Positions 37,424-44,815 of a stretch of 48,133 nt of DNA are shown in pieces. Each line of letters begins with the position of its first letter. Within the stretch, counting starts at the first letter, position 1. Below the pieces are notes generated by a model. The model was not told the DNA's origin and did not search any database. It saw only the letters and a list, made by a program, of their open reading frames with translations. The position numbers and the translations under genes are program-made. Origin of the DNA: Firmicutes bacterium ADurb.Bin300 (GTDB taxonomy: Bacteria > Bacillota > Clostridia > Oscillospirales > Acutalibacteraceae); assembly GCA_002069015.1 (NCBI GenBank), contig MWBL01000007.1, positions 1 to 48,133 on the forward strand, read 5' to 3'.

Positions 37424-39205
37424 TTATTTTATATTTTCTTTAAGAATGTCAAGCTCCTGCTTAAGCTCTTCGGGCAGCTTTTCCCCGAATTTGGCATAAA
37501 ACTCTTGAATGCCCTTTGCCTCTTCTCTCCACAGAGTTTTATCCACCAGGAGTATTTCCTCAAGAGTCTCCTTGCTTATTTTATCCTCGATGCCTTCAAG
37601 ATTAATGTCCTTTGCGTAAGGCACATATCCGATTTCTGTTTCTCTTGCCCCGACCCTTCCTTCACAGCGGCTGATAATCCAATCAAGCACACGCAGATTA
37701 TCCCCAAAGCCCGGCCACAGAAAATGACCTTCATCATCCTTTCTAAACCAGTTAACGTTGAAGACCTTAGGAGCCTTCATGGGGTCAAGCTCTTTGCCTA
37801 TATCTATCCAATGGCGGAAATAATCGGCCATATTGTAGCCGCAAAACGGGAGCATTGCCATCGGGTCACGGCGAACAACGCCTAAAGCTCCCGTTGCTGC
37901 CGCAGTTGTTTCCGACGCCATAACGGAGCCTATAAACACTCCGTGCTTCCAGTCTCTTGACTGGTAGACGAGCGGAGCAAGCTTTGCGCGCCTTCCGCCG
38001 AATACGAAAGCTGAAATCGGAACACCTTGGGGGTTTTCAAACTGAGAACTTATGCAAGGACAATTGACCGCCGGAGACGTAAAACGACTGTTCGGGTTTG
38101 CGCCGACAACATCGGACGTCTTCCCGTTCCAGGGATTGCCTTTCCAGTCCAAAGCATTCTCGGGCGGATTTTTATCAAGCCCCTCCCACCATACGGTGTT
38201 ATTTTCGAGATTGTGAACCACATTAGTAAATATCGTACCCTCTTTCGTGGAGGCAAGGGCGTTGTAATTAGACTTTTCATTTGTACCCGGAGCGACTCCG
38301 AAAAAGCCGTTTTCGGGGTTGATTGCATAGAGCCTGCCGTCTTCTCCCTTTCTTATCCAAGCAATATCGTCTCCCACGCACCAAACCCTATAACCCTTTT
38401 CCCGGTATCCCTCGGGAGGAATGAGCATTGCAAGATTAGTCTTTCCGCAAGCGGACGGGAAGGCTGCACAGATATACTTTACCTCGCCCTTAGGATTTTC
38501 TATTCCGAGTATAAGCATATGCTCGGCCTGCCAGCCCTCCATGTAGCCCTGATATGAAGCTATGCGAAGAGCAAAGCATTTTTTGCCCAGAAGCACATTC
38601 CCGCCGTAACCGGAATTAACTGAAATAATCGTATTATCCTGAGGGAAGTGACAGATATATCTTTTTTCTTCATCAATTTGACACTTACAGTGAAGACCCC
38701 TTACCCAGTCATCCTTATCACCCAAAGCCCGGAGGACAGGCGTCCCTACTCTTGTCATTATACACATATTCAGAACGACATATATGGAGTCGGTAAGCTC
38801 AATGCCGATTTTTGAAAAGGGTGAGCCAACAGGACCCATTGAATAAGGAATAACATATGCGGTTCTGCCCTTGTAGCCGTCGCGAGCTATGTCATAAAGC
38901 ATCCGATAAGCTTCGTCAGGCGCCATCCAATTGTTTGACGGACCTGCCTGTTCTTTTGTTGGGGCACAAATAAATGTTCTGTGCTCTACTCTTGCAACGT
39001 CGTTTACCGCCGTGCGGTGCAAATAGCAGTCTGGAAGCAGTTCCTGATTGAGTCTGAACATCTCTCCGGTTGAGCACGCCTCCTCTCGAAACTCCTCAAT
39101 TTGCTCCTTTGAGCCGTCTATCCAAACTATTTTGTCGGGCTTTACAAGCTCAAACATCTCGTCAAGCCATTTTAATACGGTTTTGTTTGTTGTTAATGAT
39201 GACAT
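37424..39205 (-). CDS. pckG: Phosphoenolpyruvate carboxykinase (GTP)
   Basis: A 593-residue GTP-dependent PEPCK converting oxaloacetate and GTP to PEP and CO2, or the reverse in fermenters. Diagnostic are the P-loop-like FPSACGKTNLAML, VGDDIAWI and YGGNVLLGKKCFALR. The start is ATG 39205 after AGGAGG; a TTG precedes it and is rejected. The promoter is strong, and a cre-like site overlaps its -35. It begins a three-gene unit with the propeller-hairpin and aldolase genes. Confidence 0.97.
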   Translation of the reverse strand: MSSLTTNKTVLKWLDEMFELVKPDKIVWIDGSKEQIEEFREEACSTGEMFRLNQELLPDCYLHRTAVNDVARVEHRTFICAPTKEQAGPSNNWMAPDEAYRMLYDIARDGYKGRTAYVIPYSMGPVGSPFSKIGIELTDSIYVVLNMCIMTRVGTPVLRALGDKDDWVRGLHCKCQIDEEKRYICHFPQDNTIISVNSGYGGNVLLGKKCFALRIASYQGYMEGWQAEHMLILGIENPKGEVKYICAAFPSACGKTNLAMLIPPEGYREKGYRVWCVGDDIAWIRKGEDGRLYAINPENGFFGVAPGTNEKSNYNALASTKEGTIFTNVVHNLENNTVWWEGLDKNPPENALDWKGNPWNGKTSDVVGANPNSRFTSPAVNCPCISSQFENPQGVPISAFVFGGRRAKLAPLVYQSRDWKHGVFIGSVMASETTAAATGALGVVRRDPMAMLPFCGYNMADYFRHWIDIGKELDPMKAPKVFNVNWFRKDDEGHFLWPGFGDNLRVLDWIISRCEGRVGARETEIGYVPYAKDINLEGIEDKISKETLEEILLVDKTLWREEAKGIQEFYAKFGEKLPEELKQELDILKENIK

Positions 39206-39256
39206 CAAAATTTCCTCCTAAATTATTAAAAAATAACCCATTATGCAATCTTAACA

Positions 39257-39285
39257 ATTATAAACAATTCTAAGTGCTATTGCAA
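39257..39285 (-). promoter_or_regulatory. Sigma-A promoter of the pckG operon
   Basis: Minus strand TTGCAA (39280-39285), 17-nt spacer, perfect TATAAT (39257-39262), about 50 nt before the ATG. Confidence 0.65.
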
Positions 39286-39294
39286 GCGTTTGTT
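39280..39294. promoter_or_regulatory. cre-like catabolite-control site
   Basis: TTGCAAGCGTTTGTT matches the Bacillus cre consensus (WTGNAANCGNWNNCW) in all but one fixed base, and overlaps the -35 of pckG. It would allow CcpA-type repression by sugars. One mismatch and a short motif make this tentative. Confidence 0.35.
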
Positions 39295-39348
39295 TCTACT
39301 ATTAAACTAACTAATTAGATTGACAGTACGCATTAAGCTTCTGTTTTC

Positions 39349-39900
39349 TTATATTTCCCTTCCGTCGGGCGTGAAAAGCGGCAGCTTTTCAAGAAAAATC
39401 AAATCCTCCCTGTTTGCGGCATCGCCTTCCGCAAGCACGGCAGCTTTACCCACAATAATTCCTCCCGCCTCTTTTACAAGAGTCTCAACCGCTTTAAGCG
39501 ACTCCCCCGTTGAAATAACATCATCAACAATCAAAATGCGCTTGCCCCTTATTTTTTCGGCCTCGGCTGTATCAAGGTAGAGCTTTTGTTCCTTCGCCGT
39601 GGTTATCGACCTTACGGTAACCTCAAATACGCCTGTCATATAGAGCTTCGGAACCTTTCTTGCAACAAAATACGTCACATCGCCGTTTTGCCTTGCCATC
39701 TCGTGAGCCAAGGGTATGCCCTTTGCTTCCGCGGTAATAACATAATCGTACTTAGGAGCTTTTTTTAACAGCTCTTGAGCACAGGCAACCGTCAGAGGGG
39801 CATCTCCGAAAATAACAAATGCGGCAATGGAAAGCTCGTCATTAAGCTTGCAAAGAGGTAAGTTTCTCTTTAGCCCCGCTATAGTCATGGTATGATACAT
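39349..39900 (-). CDS. Purine phosphoribosyltransferase (adenine type)
   Basis: A 183-residue type I PRTase. The PRPP loop is LIVDDVISTGESLKAVE and the preceding EAKGIPLAHEMARQ resembles APRT proteins. It would convert adenine, or a related base, with PRPP to the nucleotide in salvage. Length (about 180) and overall order fit Apt/Xpt-type enzymes, but the base is not certain. It is monocistronic between pckG and kdgK. Confidence 0.85.
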   Translation of the reverse strand: MYHTMTIAGLKRNLPLCKLNDELSIAAFVIFGDAPLTVACAQELLKKAPKYDYVITAEAKGIPLAHEMARQNGDVTYFVARKVPKLYMTGVFEVTVRSITTAKEQKLYLDTAEAEKIRGKRILIVDDVISTGESLKAVETLVKEAGGIIVGKAAVLAEGDAANREDLIFLEKLPLFTPDGREI

Positions 39901-39978
39901 AAAAATACTACTTCCCTTCGGGTTTTATATAAATAATATATCACCTTAACAAAGTCTTATCAAGATTTTTCAATACGC

Positions 39979-40007
39979 TTGAAAAATAATGATTAATGAT
40001 ATATTAT
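39979..40007 (+). promoter_or_regulatory. Sigma-A promoter of kdgK-eda
   Basis: TTGAAA (39979-39984), 17-nt spacer, TATTAT (40002-40007). The kdgK ATG is 20 nt further on with GAGGGTGAT between, so the leader is very short. Confidence 0.5.
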
Positions 40008-40026
40008 TAATTTTGAGGGTGATACG

Positions 40027-41121
40027 ATGCTCAAAATTAAAAATCGGTCTTTCTGCACTTTTGATATGCTTGCCTTAGGTGAAATAATGCTGCGCCTTGA
40101 CCCAGGAGACTGCCGCATAAAAACAGCTCGCTCCTTTACCGCTTGGGAGGGAGGCGGAGAATATAATGTGGCACGAGGTCTCAGACGTTGCTTCGGGCTG
40201 AAAACGAGCATTATTACCGCACTTACTGATAATGATGTGGGCAGACTGATTGAGGATTTTGTTCTTCAAGGCGGCGTTGACGCATCCTTTATAAAATGGT
40301 TCCCGTTTGACGGCATCGGCAGACAGGTTAGAAACGGTCTGAATTTTACCGAGCGAGGCTTTGGTATAAGAGGAGCGTCGGGCGTGTCGGACAGGGGCAG
40401 CACAGCAGCGTCACAGCTTACCCCGGACGACTTTGATTTTGATTATATTTTCGGAGAACTCGGTGTATGTTGGCTGCATACGGGTGGAATTTTTGCAGCC
40501 CTTTCTCAAAACACGGCGCAAACAGTACTTAAGGCAGTGCAGACCGCCAAAAAATACGGCACCATAGTCTCATATGATTTAAATTACCGTCCCTCGTTGT
40601 GGAAAAGCATTGGAGGAATCGAAAAAGCTCGTGAGGTTAACTCAAACCTTGCGCGTTATGTTGATGTTATGATAGGCAACGAGGAGGATTTCACGGCGTG
40701 TTTAGGCTTTGAGATTGAAGGCAATGAGGAAAATTTGAAAACCCTGAGCCTTGACGGATATGTGAAAATGCTTGCTAATGCAACAAAAATATACCCGAAT
40801 TTCAAGATAATAGCCACAACCCTAAGGACGGTTAAAACCGCAACAATAAATGACTGGAGTGCCATAGCGTACGCGGACGGCAAGGTATATCACGGCCTTT
40901 CGTTTCCCTCTCTTGAAATATATGACCGCGTTGGCGGCGGAGACTCCTTTGCAAGCGGACTTATATACGGACTTATGACATATGGAGATGTCCAAAAGGC
41001 AGTAGACTTCGGAGTTGCGCACGGTGCTCTTGCCATGACAACACCGGGCGACACCTCAACCGCAAGCCTTAAAGAGGTTGAGAAAATTGTAAGCGGAGCG
41101 GGAGCAAGAGTTATCCGCTGA
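40027..41121 (+). CDS. kdgK: 2-Keto-3-deoxygluconate kinase (PfkB family)
   Basis: A 364-residue ribokinase-fold sugar kinase. The PfkB signature GGGDSFASG lies near the C-terminus, the sugar-acid motif DLNYRPSLW in the middle, and FDMLALGEIMLRL at the start. Because the next gene encodes KDPG aldolase, KDG is the most likely substrate, giving KDPG. The ATG at 40027 has GAGGGTGAT upstream. The pair degrades 2-keto-3-deoxygluconate from uronates or other sugar acids. Confidence 0.88.
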   Translation: MLKIKNRSFCTFDMLALGEIMLRLDPGDCRIKTARSFTAWEGGGEYNVARGLRRCFGLKTSIITALTDNDVGRLIEDFVLQGGVDASFIKWFPFDGIGRQVRNGLNFTERGFGIRGASGVSDRGSTAASQLTPDDFDFDYIFGELGVCWLHTGGIFAALSQNTAQTVLKAVQTAKKYGTIVSYDLNYRPSLWKSIGGIEKAREVNSNLARYVDVMIGNEEDFTACLGFEIEGNEENLKTLSLDGYVKMLANATKIYPNFKIIATTLRTVKTATINDWSAIAYADGKVYHGLSFPSLEIYDRVGGGDSFASGLIYGLMTYGDVQKAVDFGVAHGALAMTTPGDTSTASLKEVEKIVSGAGARVIR

Positions 41122-41136
41122 AAAGGAGAACAGAAT

Positions 41137-41781
41137 ATGGATAAGGAACAGCTACTGAATAAAATACAGGAATGCGGCATTGTGGCGGTAATAAGGGCAG
41201 ATTCCCCGGACAAGGCTCAGCGTATAACAGACGCTTGTATTGAGGGCGGTGTAGCGGCTATCGAGCTTACCTTTACGGTACCCGGGGCTCATAGGGTGAT
41301 TGAAGCTCTCGCGCAAAAATATACAAATGAGCAGATAATCCTCGGCGCAGGTACAGTGCTTGACGCCGAAACCGCAAGAATTGCCATGCTTTCGGGAGCA
41401 AATTATATCGTCAGTCCTTATTTTGATGCAAATACGGTAAAAATGTGCAACCGCTACAGGGTAGCGGTAATGCCCGGTGTAATGTCCGTAAAGGAAGCCG
41501 TAACGGCAATGGAGGCAGGCTCCGACATACTCAAGGTTTTCCCCGGAGAGCTTTTCGGACCTGCAATAATAAAAGCAATAAAAGCACCTCTCCCCCACGC
41601 TAAAATGATGCCTACGGGCGGCGTGGATGTAAATAATGTCAAAGAATGGATAAAGGCAGGCGCCGTCGCGGTAGGCGTCGGAAGCGCGCTTACAAAAGGC
41701 TCAGAGAGCGGCGATTATAAAGAGATAACCCGAACCGCACAGGAGTTTATCAAAAATATAAAGGAAGCAAGGAATATTTAA
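41137..41781 (+). CDS. eda: KDPG / 4-hydroxy-2-oxoglutarate aldolase
   Basis: A 214-residue trimeric class I aldolase splitting KDPG to pyruvate and glyceraldehyde-3-phosphate. The Schiff-base Lys is in GSDILKVFPGELFG; the catalytic Glu in AIELTFTVPGA; and the phosphate loop in MPTGGVDVNNV. It is 15 nt after kdgK with AAAAGGAG. The two form the end of the Entner-Doudoroff-type route for sugar acids. Confidence 0.95.
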   Translation: MDKEQLLNKIQECGIVAVIRADSPDKAQRITDACIEGGVAAIELTFTVPGAHRVIEALAQKYTNEQIILGAGTVLDAETARIAMLSGANYIVSPYFDANTVKMCNRYRVAVMPGVMSVKEAVTAMEAGSDILKVFPGELFGPAIIKAIKAPLPHAKMMPTGGVDVNNVKEWIKAGAVAVGVGSALTKGSESGDYKEITRTAQEFIKNIKEARNI

Positions 41782-41788
41782 AAAGCAC

Positions 41789-41817
41789 TTGCAAAAGTTT
41801 ATTAGGTTTACTATAAT
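41789..41817 (+). promoter_or_regulatory. Sigma-A promoter upstream of tRNA-Thr
   Basis: TTGCAA (41789-41794), 17-nt spacer, perfect TATAAT (41812-41817), about 120 nt before tRNA-Thr. Transcription would cross the dispersed repeat before reaching the tRNA. Confidence 0.55.
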
Positions 41818-41846
41818 ATGCAAGTATGCATTTAGATTATCGACTA

Positions 41847-41935
41847 TAGATTTTAGATGTTAGATCTAAATGAAAACGCTTCTCGTTTTAAATTAAGTTG
41901 CGTAGCAGACCATCAATTTGCCATTTTCAATTTAA
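41847..41935 (-). repeat. Dispersed intergenic repeat, copy 2
   Basis: It matches the repeat at 17091-17182 when read on the minus strand, with the same order of blocks and an internal AAAACG(C/A)GAAGCGTTTT hairpin-like core. It ends three nt before the mature tRNA-Thr. Confidence 0.7.
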
Positions 41936-41938
41936 TAT

Positions 41939-42013
41939 GCTGGTGTGGCTCAATGGCAGAGCAGCTCATTCGTAATGAGCAGGTTGTCAGTTCGATTCTG
42001 ACCACCAGCTCCA
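41939..42013 (+). tRNA. tRNA-Thr (CGT anticodon)
   Basis: A 75-nt cloverleaf with encoded CCA. The acceptor stem GCTGGTG/CACCAGC is complete; the anticodon stem GCTCA/TGAGC encloses TTCGTAA, anticodon CGT, which reads ACG. The T-arm has GTTCGATTC. Followed directly by a terminator. Confidence 0.94.
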
Positions 42014-42015
42014 AG

Positions 42016-42052
42016 GCTCAATTCGTTGTATATCAACGGTTTGAGCTTTTTT
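42016..42052 (+). terminator. Terminator of tRNA-Thr
   Basis: A two-part stem: GCTCAA/TTGAGC and CGTTG/CAACG around TATAT, then TTTTTT. Confidence 0.85.
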
Positions 42053-42123
42053 CTGTCTGCATTCGTAATCTCGCAAACGCCGGTTTCGGTTCAGTTCGAT
42101 ACGGTGAAAAACGGTGTAACAAA

Positions 42124-42177
42124 ACACAGCCCGCAGATTCAGAAATGAGTCTCGGGGCTGTGTGCTTGTTTTTTATG
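42124..42177 (+). terminator. Terminator-like hairpin in decayed DNA
   Basis: A 9-bp stem ACACAGCCC (42124-42132) / GGGCTGTGT (42155-42163) with a 22-nt loop is followed by GCTTGTTTTTTATG. The GGGGCTGTGT arm recurs near 18829-18838, so it may be an element end rather than a real terminator. Confidence 0.4.
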
Positions 42178-42178
42178 A

Positions 42179-42337
42179 TTACTTTTTCTCCACCGGAATC
42201 CAAATTTCATAATACCGCTTTTTGTTTCTTTCGGCATGATCTGTCCAAAGATGAAGAACTTCAATCACCAAATTATTTTTGTGCCTGTATCCCGAACCGG
42301 GTAGCCATGAATCAAAAATCAACTCATTGAGCGTAAA
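42179..42337 (-). pseudogene. C-terminal remnant of a GyrI-like effector-binding protein
   Basis: The minus strand holds 52 codons before a stop at 42179 that match the C-terminus of AraC-effector/GyrI-like proteins: NELIFDSWLPGSGYRHK near the start and RYYEIWIPVEKK at the end. An in-frame stop just upstream (42338-42340) and no N-terminal sequence show it is truncated. It is part of a small cluster of dead genes after tRNA-Thr. Confidence 0.65.
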
Positions 42338-42393
42338 CTAATTAATTGATTCTATAATATGTTTGGTATATATGCACAAATAAACGGTTGATA

Positions 42394-42722
42394 ATTTGTA
42401 AAATATTATCTCCTAAACCCTTATGAAGCAGAAGCCCTAAAATCGGAAATAACCGCCGAGATAATTGATAACCACACGCAAAGAGCTATAAATATAATGC
42501 TTTTTTTATATGCGCGGGCAATTTTTTCTTGACGGAAACAAGCGTACCGCAATGTTAGCGGCTAATAAGGCTGTTTCGTAATACTTGACAAGCAGCGGCG
42601 TGAATTGAGGTATAATTTCAACAGGAATAGAGATAATGCCTTGACCGTTTGCAATCATTTCCGATATGAAGGAGTTAGCGCAATTCATTTACGACAATTG
42701 TATTGACAGAATAAATTTTTAG
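42394..42722 (+). pseudogene. Decayed fic gene with internal inversion and frameshift
   Basis: Remains of a Fic-domain (AMPylase-fold) protein lacking its N-terminus. The first frame gives LLNPYEAEALKSEITAEIID and ends in MLFLYAR. One base out of phase it continues QFFLDGNKRTAMLAAN (42519-42566), the Fic core motif, with Gln where many Fic proteins have catalytic His. The next 109 nt read as Fic only on the minus strand (GQGIISIPVEIIPQFTPLLV), and the plus strand resumes with QFIYDNCIDRINF and the stop at 42720. GCTAA (42561-42565) and TTAGC (42675-42679) flank the flipped part. Reversing it restores a continuous frame from GNKRTAM to the stop. A minus-strand frame here (42506-42688) is an artefact of the flip. 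Fic genes of this kind often belong to toxin or phage-defence loci. Confidence 0.8.
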
Positions 42723-42740
42723 ACAGCCTGCATTTGCCGA

Positions 42741-42788
42741 AGACAAAAGCCGCAATGCACTATCCTGAAGAGAAGGTGCAAATGCGGC
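42741..42788 (-). terminator. Terminator of the cysK-nadA-mnmA operon
   Basis: On the minus strand GCCGCA-tt-TGCAC pairs with GTGCA-t-TGCGGC (arms 42776-42788 and 42749-42760) and is followed by TTTTGTCT. The small internal loop lowers stability. Confidence 0.6.
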
Positions 42789-42806
42789 ATTATGATAATA
42801 GTATTT

Positions 42807-43871
42807 TCAGTCGTTTACTGTTGAAATCGTACCGCCTCCTACGACATCGTCCCCGTCATAGAATACGGCGGCCTGTCCCGGCGTAACGGCTCTTTGCGCC
42901 TCTAAAAACTCAACGCGCACCGTTTCCTCGTCCACCGGAAATACGCGGGCGGGCTGTTCTTTCTGGCGGTAACGGATTTTGACCTTGATTTTCAGTATTT
43001 CGGGCGGCTTGTCAAAAGCTATCCAATTCAAGTCCTTTACCAAAAAAGCCTTTGCAAATAAATCCTCTTCTCTTCCCAGGACAACGGCGTTATCCGCTAC
43101 GCGCTTTTCGCACACATAAAGCGGTTCGGGAAGCGCCAACCCAAGTCCTTTGCGCTGTCCTATGGTATATCTTATAAGACCCTTGTGCCGTCCGAGTACG
43201 CGCCCCTCTTTATCCGTAAAATCGCCCCATGGGTATACTTTACCCGTCAAGTCTTCAATGGTTTCGGCGTAGTCACCGTCCGTTGCAAAGCAGATATCCT
43301 GGCTCTCCTTTTTTTTGGCGTTGTGAAAGCCCTGTTCTTTTGCAATTCGCCGCACCTCGCTCTTTTGATGCTCCCCGAGCGGAAACAAGCTGTGCCTAAA
43401 CTGCTCCTGTGTCAGATAAGACAAGAAATAACTCTGGTCCTTACCTGCATCTAACCCTTTTAACAAACGGCTCCTTCCGTTTTCGTATTTTATGCGCGCA
43501 TAGTGACCGGTAACTATGTGCTCACAGCCAAGCTCTCTTGCAAATTGCAGCAGCCTACCGAATTTTATATATCGGTTACATTCAATACAGGGGTTAGGTG
43601 TATCTCCCCGTTCATAGGCTTCGATAAACCTGCCTATTACCTGTTTTCTGAAATCGTCCGAAAGATCTAACATATGGTGCTCCATTCCCAAAGCGGAGGC
43701 TATGCGCAGGGCGCTTTCCGATTCCTCAAGCGAAAGGCATGAGGAATCGCTCTTCGGGCTGTGACTGAGCAGCATCGTTACCCCGATACACTCATACCCG
43801 CTTTTTTTCATAAGATATGCGGCGACTGAGGAATCAACTCCTCCGCTCATTGCGATAAGCGTCCTACTCAT
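42807..43871 (-). CDS. mnmA: tRNA 2-thiouridylase MnmA
   Basis: A 354-residue enzyme that makes 2-thiouridine at wobble U34 of Lys, Glu and Gln tRNAs. The PP-loop motif is SGGVDSSVAAYL; the two catalytic cysteines lie in NPCIECNRYIKF and ESQDICFA. Length fits the family. The start overlaps nadA by eight nt. Sulphur comes from a cysteine desulphurase, and cysK upstream would supply cysteine. Confidence 0.95.
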   Translation of the reverse strand: MSRTLIAMSGGVDSSVAAYLMKKSGYECIGVTMLLSHSPKSDSSCLSLEESESALRIASALGMEHHMLDLSDDFRKQVIGRFIEAYERGDTPNPCIECNRYIKFGRLLQFARELGCEHIVTGHYARIKYENGRSRLLKGLDAGKDQSYFLSYLTQEQFRHSLFPLGEHQKSEVRRIAKEQGFHNAKKKESQDICFATDGDYAETIEDLTGKVYPWGDFTDKEGRVLGRHKGLIRYTIGQRKGLGLALPEPLYVCEKRVADNAVVLGREEDLFAKAFLVKDLNWIAFDKPPEILKIKVKIRYRQKEQPARVFPVDEETVRVEFLEAQRAVTPGQAAVFYDGDDVVGGGTISTVND

Positions 43872-44784
43872 TGCCGAGCCTCAGCATTTCATCTATACAG
43901 CGCCTTGCCTTTTTCAGCGTTTCCCCGGGCAGGGTTATTTCCTCGCCGCCCGACAGGCGCACACACGAGAGAACCTCCGGCAGCGTCGTCAGCCTCATAT
44001 CACAGCAATTGCAGCTGTTTGAGAGCGGATAAAACCGTTTATCGGGATTTCCGAACTGTAAGTGCTGTACAATACTGTTTTCGGTACCAATAATAAACTC
44101 CCTTTTGTCGCTGTTTTGCGCATACGATATAATACCCGTCGTACTGCCGACAAAATCGGCCATCTCTGAGACTTCCGGACGGCACTCGGGATGAACGAGA
44201 AGAAGCGCATTCGGGTATGCGGCGCGCTTTTGCTCTACATCGCGAGTGGTTATATGCGAATGCACGGGGCAACCGCCGCCGATGAGCTTAAAATTCTTTT
44301 GAGGCAGCTGCTTTGCTATATAGGCGCCTAAGTTAGGGTCGGGTATAAACAGGATATCTTTTCCCTTCATTCTGCCGATAATTTTGACAGCGGAGGATGA
44401 TGTCACACAGACATCACAGATTGTTTTAAGCTCGGCGCTTGTGTTTATATAGGCAACCGTCGCATAACCGGGATAAAGCTCTTTTAATCGGGACAATTCC
44501 TCCAACTTCAACTGCTGTGCCATTGGACAACCCGCTTCGCGGTGTGAAAGGATGACCTTCTTGCCCGGGGACAGTATCTTTACCGTCTCTGCCATAAAGC
44601 GTACACCGCACATAAGAACCGTTTGCGCGGCGGCTTTGGCAGCAGCTTCGCTGAGGGCAAACGAATCACCCGTAAAATCGGCAATCTCAAGTATATCCTG
44701 TGACTGATATACATGCGCAAGTATATAGATGCCGTTTTGCTTTTTTAATTTCAGAATTTCCCGCTGCATATCATAAGTGGTCAT
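43864..44784 (-). CDS. nadA: Quinolinate synthase A
   Basis: A 306-residue [4Fe-4S] enzyme condensing iminoaspartate with DHAP to quinolinate in NAD synthesis. Three conserved cysteines are visible: in VLMCGVRFMAET, in TICDVCVTSSS and in CNCCDMRLTTL. Length equals the family norm (about 300). nadB and nadC are not in the window. It lies 31 nt after cysK and overlaps mnmA, so the three form an operon. Confidence 0.94.
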   Translation of the reverse strand: MTTYDMQREILKLKKQNGIYILAHVYQSQDILEIADFTGDSFALSEAAAKAAAQTVLMCGVRFMAETVKILSPGKKVILSHREAGCPMAQQLKLEELSRLKELYPGYATVAYINTSAELKTICDVCVTSSSAVKIIGRMKGKDILFIPDPNLGAYIAKQLPQKNFKLIGGGCPVHSHITTRDVEQKRAAYPNALLLVHPECRPEVSEMADFVGSTTGIISYAQNSDKREFIIGTENSIVQHLQFGNPDKRFYPLSNSCNCCDMRLTTLPEVLSCVRLSGGEEITLPGETLKKARRCIDEMLRLGNE

Positions 44785-44815
44785 GCTTATCTCTCCTTAT
44801 CCCGTATATTGCGGC

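Noticed and set aside
39900-40026. A purine riboswitch before the phosphoribosyltransferase
   Set aside because: The leader is short and AT-rich, and I could not draw the three-helix fold or its conserved loop bases.
41600-42400. An integrated phage or genomic island at tRNA-Thr
   Set aside because: There is no integrase, no attachment-site repeat and no structural gene, only small fragments.
42506-42688. A 60-codon minus-strand frame that seems to encode a small protein
   Set aside because: Its middle is an inverted piece of the fic pseudogene and its ends are antisense to the plus-strand Fic core, so it has no independent origin.
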